64,000 bases of DNA from Calvatia gigantea (Eukaryota; Basidiomycota; Agaricomycetes; Agaricales; Lycoperdaceae): the NCBI GenBank assembly GCA_025093985.1, contig JACAAK010000008.1, forward strand, positions 1,984,001 to 2,048,000, read 5' to 3'. How positions within the stretch are numbered: position 1 is the first letter of the stretch; each line of letters begins with the position of its first letter. Below are positions 48,575-58,963 of this stretch, piece after piece. The notes under the pieces were generated by a model that worked only from the letters and a program-made list of their open reading frames with translations, was not told where the DNA came from and ran no database searches. The position numbers were made by a program, and so were the translations under genes.

Positions 48575-50835
48575 TCACAGATTGAAAATCCAAGCACCCG
48601 TTCCGACGGCGGTAAAGTCCAAATGGCCCCTTGCGCCATCCAATATCGCACCAGTGTCTAGTACCTGCGTGATTCCGGCAGAACTTCCGGTCACAGGCAA
48701 TCCAATTTGAGTGAGACTAATGATTTGAGATGCGCTGTTCATATTGGTGCCAAGGACGAGGGTTTGGGAGCCAATGGTCCAGAGACCGAAGTCAACACGG
48801 CTCACAGTGACTTGTCTGAAGCTGGCTGTGGGACTGAGGATGAAAGGGTTCATTTTGGGTAGTGCAAGCGCGAGTTCGGAACCCATAGATTTGATGTCGT
48901 CTGTGGTGGGATCATCCCAAGATACAACGCCTAAGTATTCTGTTGAGTTAGATAGCGGGGTGGAAAATTTGGGTGGTCATACCGAGGCCTCCATGATTGA
49001 TGCCAAGGACACTTTCGACGACCCATTCCTGTCCAGTGGGATAGCGCTGCAAGGAGTCAGGTTCTGCTTTGCTGGCCTCAACTGACACATACCTTCCAGT
49101 ACCTATGATCAAAATCAGGTCAGGAACCATTGCCGGACGAGACCATTAGTAGAACTGACGTTTCATTTCCAAAGCCTTGCGGAACAGTCCAAACAGGCCT
49201 TTGTCCTCTCCCAGCCATTGATGAGCAGGCGATCCTTGAATTCATCCATGCGATTCGAGATGTCTTCAAACTTGCCTTCACAATTGTCGCATCTAGATTC
49301 AAGTATCGGTTTTTTGTGTGGATAATTAACAAAAATCGTCCTTACCCGCAATCTCCATAATCTCTGGTACAGGGGGTACCCCACTCAGTCGAAAATGTGA
49401 CGTTATTCCCAACCATATATGTATCTTGCAATACAATATCACATCCTCCGGTATACGCACTGTTTTTCTCTGTCTCAGCAACACAAAACTCGCAGCTCGC
49501 GGGGGAAAACTCACGTGAATTGATAATCCTGGCAATTTAGCACCAGAGATACAGGATGGTATCCGGCACCACCAGCGCCGTCGCCTCCATCCAATGACGT
49601 GATAAGGTTGGAAGATTTGACCGTTGCATCCAAGGGATCGGAGGTACCGTCAGGTTCATCGGCAGTGTACCACAAGAGCAAGTTGGGTCGGGACTTGATA
49701 TGGTTCACTTGGGCTGTGACTGAGGCAGTGTCCATGTACGTGCTGCAAGGTGACAACTTATTGAGGAACTGAAGTGTAGTAAGAAGTGGTAGGCCTACTT
49801 TCGCATGTCATACATCAAATAGAGACCCGCTGCTTGCATTCTGTCCAGGACAAGGTCTAGGGCAGTCATATTGCTGAAAGTTGGGACTGGGTGGACCTAA
49901 ACGCGAGGTTGATGTCAGTAGTCCAGGAACATTAATGTATCCTATGGCATACAACTGTGAACCTGGGCCAATCCGGGTCAGCATACAGGCGAAGCGAATG
50001 ATCGCCATAACTTTGGCGTACCCTTGTTGCGCCAATTTCGCAGAAATAGACAAGTCCTTGGATAAATAACTATCAAACTGCGTGTAAAATCCAATCGGGA
50101 AAACGGGTGCAAAAGGTCCTCCGTTCCCATTCGCAGGTCTCGCAAGCAATGCTCCAGTCCTCTGATCCATCTTCGTCACAGACCCAATGCCAGCCGGTGG
50201 GTTAGGCAAGTACGTCAACTTTTCAGTTGCCCTGAAAGTCTGACCGGAAAGTGTGGCCGTGCAAGTCATGGTATAAGCAGATTTGGTCGGCGTGAGGGAG
50301 GACAGTGAGAATGGCAATGCGTGTTTGGTGCTGTTCAGGGGGACACTACCACTGGCGATGGTTGCTCCATTGATAGTGACGGTAACCTGGAGGTTGGGCA
50401 ACGAACCGGTGGGAATGGTTATGGCTGCAGCATTGGAGATTTTGCGGAAAACGACGGGAGCGTCAATGAGGACGGAGACAGCAGTGGTATCACTAGCACT
50501 ATTGACATCTCCTGGCAGATACGGACGAATGGCTTGGGCGCAGCGCAAAGCAAGGAGAGGCGAGCTTGATGTTGCGGGAACAGGGAATTCGCCACCTGTG
50601 AAGTCGCACCCAATGATTAGTCGCGCTGTACAGTTGACTTCAGAGCGTGTGCAGCTAACCGGGCTCGATAGGCGGGGTACTTTTCATATAATGCTTCCCG
50701 CACCTGAATCAAGATCTTGAATATGCGGTATCCATGCAAAGATCTGGGAGCGTACCATGTCTGCGCAAGGGATTCCGTTGACAAACCCGCGAGGATAACA
50801 ATTGACTGGAGCACTTTGAATCGCACCATTATCAA
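48575..50835 (-). CDS. Secreted glycosidase-like protein, paralogue A
   Basis: The start at 50835 gives a clear signal peptide (MIMVRFKVLQSIVILAGLS, cleavage near SLAQ). The mature part begins with GEFPVPATSSSPLLALRCAQ and PYLPGDVNSASDTTAVSVLI. Beta-sandwich regions follow (VTVTINGATIASGSVPLNS), then IGSVTKMDQRTGALLARP, PVFPIGFYTQFDSYLSKDL and a barrel-like core with MDTASVTAQVNHIKSRPNLL, LLWYTADEPDGTSD, NNVTFSTEWGTPCTRDYGD-like sequence and WVVESVLGINHGGLGMT. It ends in a second sandwich (VDFGLWTIGSQTLVLGTNMN) with stop at 48575. The sandwich-barrel-sandwich order resembles GH2-like glycosidases; TADEPDG may hold a catalytic acid, but I cannot assign a CAZy family. About eleven exons. Reading frames look undamaged. 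Tandem paralogue of the gene at 51.8-54.1 kb. Confidence 0.68.
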
Positions 50836-51815
50836 CGCAGCGGTCGTAGAGATGACACTGTAACCAGCTCACATCAACCTTATGGGAAATATGAAGCAGA
50901 GCTTTCCGTGTGACTGGAAGACCTTTGGAGAGACGACAAACATATGGTTGATCAAAAGCTTTCAGGGTCGTCAGCCACCTGCTATAAATAACGTAACCAT
51001 GCTCGATGAAACAATGACTCCTTGTCGTCGGAGAGAATGGGGAATCCTAAGCCTTCTACTCACCACCGTGGTCTGGGAAGCCTTAGCGAGTGGCAGGTGG
51101 CGTTGGGGGCACCCAGTTTGATAGAACCGGTTCCCAGAGGCGGTGAGGCCAGGAGAAGGCTGCGAAGGGCCTCGAGAAACACTAGCCTAATGGGTCGCAA
51201 ATCATTGTCAGCTGACCAGGTCCACAAACTTCGAAAAGTCGTGTATGCTGTCGTATTGGCTGTACACTTCTTGTTCGGCACACCCTGAGAAAAAGATCTT
51301 TTGCACAAGCACAGGCGAGTAACGAAAAAGTGTACAGAAATCGGCGAAGAAACGATATCCTAAGGATGTGGCGACAGGGAAGAAGCCACTCCGTGGGGGG
51401 GGGGAAAGGGGAAGGTGGTCAAAAATTAGAATCAACGGGGTGGGAGGGGAAACGGGCGGGGAAAAGGAGTTGTCTGATAGATGAGAGGGTACACGGGCTG
51501 AGCACTGCACCAAGAAGAACAATCTGTCAAGTTGTCTGTTATATCTAACCGTTAAGCTGAGTGGACTTTATGAGCCGAGGTTGCCAAGATCCGCCGTACC
51601 TCCCATGCAAAGATATGACCCGTAGGCACGCTCAACTGCGAGGGAAATTCACCCACAACCACCACTGAGATGGCTGTAAGAATTGCGAGTGTGGTGTGCA
51701 TATCGGCTCCTTTCGGGATGGGTTGGTCGTATTACGATTGCAAAATCCGAGATTCCAGATATGCATAGCGGATATTACTGATGAGTTTATTGTGCTCCGA
51801 ACCCGTTTTGCACAT
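50836..51815. other. Intergenic between the tandem paralogues
   Basis: Promoter region of paralogue A. Weak but visible similarity to the region upstream of paralogue B, including a shared 10-bp palindrome. A TATAAATA-like run (50983-50990, minus sense TATTTATA) is a possible TATA element. A run of nine G lies near 51396-51405. Confidence 0.5.
51207..51216. promoter_or_regulatory. Palindrome GTCAGCTGAC upstream of paralogue A
   Basis: A perfect 10-bp palindrome about 372-381 bp upstream of the paralogue A start. It is followed on the plus strand by a TCCAC-A-CTTCGAA block shared with the other paralogue. Its symmetry suits a dimeric transcription factor site. Confidence 0.4.
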
Positions 51816-54082
51816 TTACACATCAACGATCCAAGCACCAGTTCCAACAGAAGTAAATAGGAAATGATTCCTCGCACTATCCAACACCGCACCCGTATCC
51901 AACACCTGCGTGAAACCGTTCCCAGTTCCTGTCGCAGGCAAGCCGAGTTGGCCTAACTTGACAGTTTGTGGCGTGTTGTTCATGTTTGCGCCAAGGACGA
52001 GGGTTTGCGAGCCAACGGTCCAGAGACCTATGTCAACACGGTTGATGGTGACTTGTTTAAAGCTGGCTTTGGGACTGAGGATGAAAGGGTTCATTTTTTG
52101 GAGTGCGAGTGCGAGTTTTGAGCCCGTTGATTTAATATCGGCGGTTGTTGGATCAGCCCAGGACACGACACCTGTTTGATATACCAAATTATTGAGATGG
52201 GGTCTGGTAAGGTTTTATGTAAGAAACACACCGAGCCCTCCGTGGTTGATGCCGAGGACACTTTCGACAACCCATTCTTGTCCGGTGGGGTAGCGCTGAA
52301 GGGCATCAGATGTCTATTCTGGTAGGCTCAGTGGGTGCGTACCTTCCAATACCTATCGTACAGATAGGGTCAGTCAATATTATCGTACGGGATCAGTAAC
52401 ACACTGACGTTTCATCACCGAATCCTTGTGGCACAGTCCAAACGGACTTGGTCCTATCCCAACCGTTGATGAATAACCGATCCTTGAAGTCATCCATACG
52501 GTTTGAAATATCCTCGAAAACGCCTTGGCAGTTATCACATCTGTCCCCGACTTTACATATTCTTGTTTGAACAAACGAAACGAAGATGTGCTTACCCGCA
52601 ATCTCCGTAATCCTTCGTACAGGGGGTGCCCCAAACAGTGGAAAAGGTGACGTTATTACCGATCATATACGCGTCCTGCATCACGACATCACACCCAGCA
52701 GTATACGCACTATTTTCCATGTCTAAGCAACAAAAATCACATAACTGGTAGCAAAGCACTCGCCTCCATTGATAATCCTGACAATTCAAGACCAACCCAA
52801 CGGGGTGGTACCCAGCCCCACCGACCCCATCACCGCCGTCCAACGATGTAATGAGGTTGGAAGATTTAACTGTCGCGTCTAAGGGATCAGAGGTACCATC
52901 AGGTTCATCCGCGGTGTACCATATGAGCACGTTGGGTCGGGACTTGACGTGATTCACTTGGGTCGTTACGGACGCAGAATCCATGTAAGTGCTAAGAAAT
53001 ATCGACTCGTGAGAAGGGTGAGGAAGAGGAGAGATGTGTTTGGACTTACTATCGCATATCGTAGATCAGGTAAAGACCTGCCTCTTGCATTTTGTCGAGC
53101 ATGAGATCGAAGGCAGTCATATTGGTGTAAGGAGGGTTCGGATGGATCTATGAGTGGGGGTACATCAATATTAGGAACCCAGCAGGCATTGATTTGTGGC
53201 TTACAGGCAGTGTACCTGTGAACAACTCAAGTTAGCGTATCAATGAGCGAAGAACATAACCACTGGCGACTCACCCTAACGCAGCTAATTGGGCCGGGAT
53301 AGTGAAGTCCTTAGCCAAGTATGTATCAAACTGCGTATAATATCCAATCGGGAAAACAGGTGCAAAAGATCCTCCGCTTCCGTTGGCAGGTCTCGCGAGT
53401 AACGCTCCAGTCCTCTGATCCATCTTCGTCACAGACCCAATACCAGCTGGCGGGTTAGGCAAGTACTGTCAACTTGCCTGTCGCTCTGAAAGTCTGGCCG
53501 GAAAGTGTCGCAGTGCAGGTCATGGTGTATGCAGACTTGGTTGGAGTGAGGGAAGATAGCGAGAACGGTAGCGCGTGTTTGGTGCTGTTCAAGGGAACAC
53601 TACCACTGGCGATGGTCGCTCCATTGACGGTGACAGTGACTGAGAGGTCAGGCGATGGGCCGGTGGGGATGGTTACAGCTACGGCGTTGGAAATCTTGCT
53701 GAAAACGACGGGAGCAGTCGATGAGGACGGAGACGGCAGTGGTATCACTAGCACTGTTGGTATCCCCTGGGAGGTATGGACGGATGGCTTGAGCACAACG
53801 CAAGGCAAGGAGGGGTGAGCTTGATGTTGCGGGAATTGGGAATTCGCCGCCTGTGACGTTATACTTGGATTAAGGCGTTATAAGATTGATCAGAGGGTTT
53901 CCGACTCACCAGGAGGGGCGGGTGAGCTTGTTTTCTTATAGTTTTTTCCACACCTAAGTTGGAACCTTGAGCACCCAGTACTGATATACGCAAAAGAAAT
54001 GGATTCACCATGTCTGCGCAAGGGACTGGCTCGACAACCCCACGAGAATGACAAGGGTCTGGAAGACCGTGGACCGAAGCAT
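51816..54082 (-). pseudogene. Secreted glycosidase-like protein, paralogue B, with frameshifts
   Basis: Same design as paralogue A: signal peptide MLRSTVFQTLVILVGLSSQS at 54082, then ALRCAQAIRPYLPGDTNSAS, FSKISNAVAVTIPTG, GSVTKMDQRTGALLARPANG, MDSASVTTQVNHVKSRPNVL, WYTADEPDGTSDPLDATV, NNVTFSTVWGTPCTKDYGDC and a C-terminal end VGTGAWIVDV at 51816. Compared base by base with A, B has one extra base near 53718 (minus strand GACTGCTCCC for GACGCTCCC) and another near 53469 (TTGACAGTACTTG for TTGACGTACTTG). Each shifts the frame with no intron signal to remove it. B is thus probably inactive, unless these are sequencing errors. Otherwise the copy is complete, so the duplication included the whole gene and about 400 bp upstream. 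Confidence 0.66.
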
Positions 54083-57000
54083 TGTTAGTGCAACCGTCGT
54101 AGCGGAGGTGCTTGGTATCCTGTGTCATCGACCCGCTTATAAGAAGTTTGACATAGAGGTGTTCGTATGGCTGGGGAACTATCAGAAGGCGAAGAACGCA
54201 TGGACGATCAGAAAACCATCAATCGCTTGTTGTGAACGACGTAAGAAAGAATCAGGGAATGAAAGGCAACGATGGTTACCAAAAAGGAAGGAAAAGGTTG
54301 AGCCCCGTTATTTATCTATCTCTCCCAGCAGTTTCGTTGAACTTGAAATCGTCTACACTGCCCATAGCCGTAGCACAGCTTTGAGGTTGAGGAGAGCCTC
54401 CTCAAGCAAAGATTTTGATCGTCTAGTAAAGCCCCGATCAAAGCTGTCAGCTGACGGAATCCACGAGCTTTCGAAGGATAGTGCATATGTTTGCGCCAAT
54501 AATTACATTGTGGAGTCCTGCGACGCCGGGTATGCGGATTAAAATGGTACTATTGAATCTGAATACAATCAGTTTCTTCCTGAGCGGAAGACCCACATGG
54601 CATACGCATGATAGTGGTCTCGCTAATTGCTTCCGTTAATGTGCAATGTGGAAGCCAGAGTGGCGGTGACCTACTGACCTTCGCTTCATCGGCCCAACTC
54701 ACTACAGCGGTTTTATTGGGGCGCAATGCAATTTGGCCACCTTGTGACGGATGTACCTAATCACCCACTACATGGGAATGTGAAGGACAGGAGGGGGAGG
54801 TTTGTAGCCTCGCGTGCGGGTTGACCAGGTGTTCAGAGGGAAACGCATCGTACCGTCTGTCCAGATGGCCCAAGTTAAGGTAGGGAGAGCTGTCGCCCAG
54901 TCGTAGAAATCAGACTTGAACATTCAGATGCTGGGAGCTGGATGTAACATGTTAAGAGTGGAAGCCTGAGAAGATGTTTGTGAATGTTCGGGACAAGCGG
55001 CAGATGTCCCGTTGGGTGCTGTTTTATGTAAGTTCAGGATGTCAGCTTCACCACTCTTTCCTCCTCTGCGCTACGATTGTCTGGGATATCAGCAGAATTA
55101 CTTCGCCATGTTCTACGCCCTCTAGCCCTGCAGTGGTTAGGATTCAAGGCAAATAATACCCGGTGTAAAATCGCTCACGGTTGAAACGGCGAAGAAGTAA
55201 AAACCCAAACCTTCAGATGCCGCTCTCAACCGTTCAATTTTTGGGTGGGGGGAAGGCAGTAAGTGAGTACTGCTCATATATGCAACCGTCTGGGTTTTCA
55301 TCAGTCCTCACAGGCCAAAGTGGGTCAGAGCCTTCTTAGTGTCATGGGCTTCCCGAATTTGTTCCTCAGAGCCTGCAACGTTGTCCACCTATAAAACATC
55401 CTACCCTACGCCGCTGGGCTGTCGTGTAGGCTTCTATCATTTAAACCTTCGCGTGAAGGACGAGGGGTCGTAGGAGAGGAACGGAGTGAATGTGGTGCGC
55501 AAAAAACGTTCTTCGACCCAACACTGAAAACTGACAAGGAAACTAAATGCAGATAGCATTTAACCATCTCGCCTACTCCAGAAGCATTGTCTTTCATTCC
55601 ATGACCTTCCCTTGAACCGGAACCAGAAGCAAGACACTCGATGTTAACATTTGACCGTCCCCCTCAGTCAACGTCGAGCTTACCCAAATTCCAACAACTT
55701 ACTCGCCCAATAAATATTCTGTGGGACTCCCGGAATGACCAAAAATAATACCGCCTCTAATCTCCCGATTCTCCGCCTTCGACGGTCATGCTGTCGAATT
55801 GGGAGTCCCGTGCAAATAGCAGAAGTGCAATGTTTCGCTTGGACCCTGAGACATAGGCGCTTAACTGTAGAAAGGCGCCGGAAGTATCACGGTGTCTGCT
55901 TCCTGCACATGAAAGCGGGACTTGTTCGTAGGACGTTCCCAACTATATAGGCAACTAGTGAGGTGTTCATCTATCTTTCAAGTGGCCTTTTACTCACATT
56001 CGCAAATAGGAATAAAAATCTTTTTTGTATCCAAGATTTCTTGCAGGCGAATACCCTTTTTGTTTTTTTATAAACACGCCCCTCCTTGAATGCCGTAAAT
56101 GTGAACGACAATGCCACTCACCCAGGAGACAGAAAACTCGTCCTAGTGGTATGCCAGAAGCATTTCAAGAGTTAAGCCATTTGAATACCAAACCAGCCAC
56201 GGGCAGCCTTCCACAATGTTGAGTCCAGCATTTCCTTATCTTATCTCGATGTAGATCGCCGACACCCTCAGTAAGATAATCCCCCAAGATACCCACCTGG
56301 CGGAAATTATCCATCCAGCAACCCCAACGCACCCCCGCGGAGTTCGTAGAAAATGCACCACCCCCATTTTTGGCAACAGTCCTAGAACGTGAGGCTTTGC
56401 TCGCCGGTCCATGGCCACCCATCATCACCACGGTGCGAAGAGTGTCCCTGGGATTAAGCGCTCACCTATAAACTCGTACTTTTCACTTCGCTTCTCCCAT
56501 TCCTCGCTCCATCCCTTGTGGATGGCCTCGTGTGGCACAACACGGAGAACGTGTGTTCCAAATTTGGAGACAGGAGGAGGATTATTGCGCTCGTGATGTC
56601 GAATTTTGTCGATACGCCTTGGTGGCACTTCTTCGCTTGGGCCAGCAGGGTTGGGGCAACCAGCCAATAACATGTACATTGCTCTTTTGAAAGCCGGTGG
56701 TCCGTGCACGATTTTTTGGGGGATTTAAGCGTGTCTTGGAGCGTTTAGGGTTGTTAATAACTCCTTGACTTTGATCCCCTTGCACCTCTATTCTCTCAAC
56801 CTCACTGATTCCCCTCTCTGTCATGTCTGCGCTCATATACTCACACACGGCCAACCATGGATACAGCAAAATGTATAGGCCAAAGCCAGGACCATAAAGC
56901 GGATACCGATGCAAGCAACAAGGACGTGTCACACCAGAAAATGCTTCATCCGCACCCGGTCCTCCTTGTGGTGTCCCCTGTGCTTCCTTTCCCTTTCTTT

Positions 57001-58963
57001 ATTCTCCCGCGCTTCTGGTACAGGTTACCTCGCCACCTCGGTATCGTCATCGTCTGTCTTTCCCAAAGAAAGGTCGAGAACAAACTGGCATAATTCAACC
57101 GTATGGCTTGAGTCTGGACGCGAAGCTGTCTTTTGAATTTTCTTTTCTATCCTTTTCTCTGGCATGGCCGACGTCGGTGCTGTCCTTTTGTGAAGGATGA
57201 CATGGGTTCCCCGTATCCCCGGTGACACTACAAACGCTATACTCGAACGCCTCGCGCCCTGGCTTCCTGGCTTTCCTGGTCAACTCGTTCATGTACACCC
57301 TAAGCGAGTGTCACCGGTGCTCCCCAAGAGCTGGACGAAAGATGTGAAGCCCGTTCCAGTCCTTCGTCGTGCCGTATTTTTTTCTCGGCCCTGAAGCCCG
57401 CTCCATTTGGCCGTTGCAAATCCTCTTAGCTGAAGGCAACGAAGACTTCCATAGGCACGTGTTTATCATGGTACTCTTCCAATCTCCTTGCTGGATGATT
57501 TCGGGCTTTCGCTGTGTTTTCTACCTTGCGCCTATTCCTGCCGCAAACCTCTCAAGCAAGTGACAGTGTCATTTGCCCTACCCTTTCAATATGATGAACA
57601 AGTAGGATTGTCCCTAACGTTCTGGACCCCGGATGCTTCAAGATGATGCTTATTTGCTGTCCGCCCCGCAACTAGAACGTCCCTTACTGGTCTTGGCCTC
57701 TTGTTTGATACGAAGCTATCCTGCCCCCCCATTCGCCAGTAACATTGTTGCGCTGCTCCCTTGAAGAAGACGTAGGACATGCAAGACCCTGCATCGGACC
57801 TTATCTCTTATCCTTTTTGTTCGCTTGGACCTTAACCCGCCAATGTGGCCACTCTCGCTCAAATTTGCACCTTATTGACCGCTGTGGTTGACCTCAGGAC
57901 TATCCTCACAAATATAAGGCTTTGCTACCGGTCTTACCCCACCCCCCGACCTTCCCCTTCGCTCTTTTTCTTAACTTACATATATCACTATCTTTGCTTT
58001 CCTTTTGCTGAATGTGCAACTTATGAGGTATGGAGTAACTGACAGCGACGATTCACGGACGGCTATCATGTGGCTGTCCAAATCATGCTGTCAAACCATT
58101 GCTGACGCAACCCAGATGACTGGACTGCAGGAGGCGTCCTCTGGACATTCCGTTTCCGAAAGTCATATGCGGATGATGCTTTTACTCTTGTTGCATGCTC
58201 TGTCATCCCCCTATCTTGTTCTGGTACCTACAAAGCCCTGTTGTTTTGCTAATTTCTCAGATGACACCACTCTAGCTGAGATCGCATATCAGAGATGTGA
58301 TCCACATGCTGGGCTTGAAGGTTAATTCCAGTGCTCTGATAATAAATTTTGAGTCCGCAATTAGGCTTCCCCCTAGTCCCCCAGAACAGTTCGTTGTGAC
58401 AACCCCTAAGTAGTCTTTACTGAGTTCATTGCATCCGCCATCCTCATCACCGCCTCCAGACGTCAAACTTCCAGGTGTCAAACCTTGATAAGAAACCACT
58501 CCCGGGACCCCACCCCCACTTACCCAAATCCGGCGCATCGGAGCACCCTTACCTGGGTAGGTAACTTGTTGGTTTACTGCAAATTCCCCACCACCCCGTC
58601 TTTTGAAGAATGTACTAGGATTTTCGTGAGGCCACCGTATTTTAACCCTTTTGTACGATCTCCTTGTTTATTTTCCTGTTTGAGGTGATGGCTTATGCAT
58701 TATGATTCAACAGACATCCTCATTCGTGCCTAAACCTCAATCAGCCTTTCATACTCCTACACTTCTTCTCGACCCCCCTCACGTAACAGTAATGGAAACA
58801 CATCCCCCCTAAACTTGTAACGTCACATTCTGCTTGATATAATGTGACACATAACAAAGTCCACTTCCTGGATCGGTATTAAGCAAACAGCCCAGACATG
58901 TCTACAGACCAATGCTCCTGTATTTCCCTACCCCCCGGTGGTCCGGCCATACCGCGATATCAC
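54083..58963. other. 4.9-kb gene-poor region
   Basis: Apart from the paralogue B promoter (to about 54.5 kb) I recognise nothing. Minus-strand frames at 56165-56932 (for example GTHVLRVVPHEAIHKGWSEE at about 56500-56570) look mildly protein-like but have no family match and no consistent splicing. The stretch at 57-58.7 kb is pyrimidine-rich. It may hold old transposon remains beyond recognition. Confidence 0.4.
54446..54455. promoter_or_regulatory. Palindrome GTCAGCTGAC upstream of paralogue B
   Basis: Same 10-bp palindrome as at 51207-51216, at nearly the same distance (364-373 bp) from the paralogue B start and followed by the same TCCAC-A-CTTCGAA-like block. Surrounding sequence has diverged more than the site. 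Confidence 0.4.

Noticed and set aside
50283..50720. Plus-strand frame of 145 codons in paralogue A
   Set aside because: Antisense of a beta-sandwich exon; the same antisense frame recurs in paralogue B only because the sense strand is conserved.
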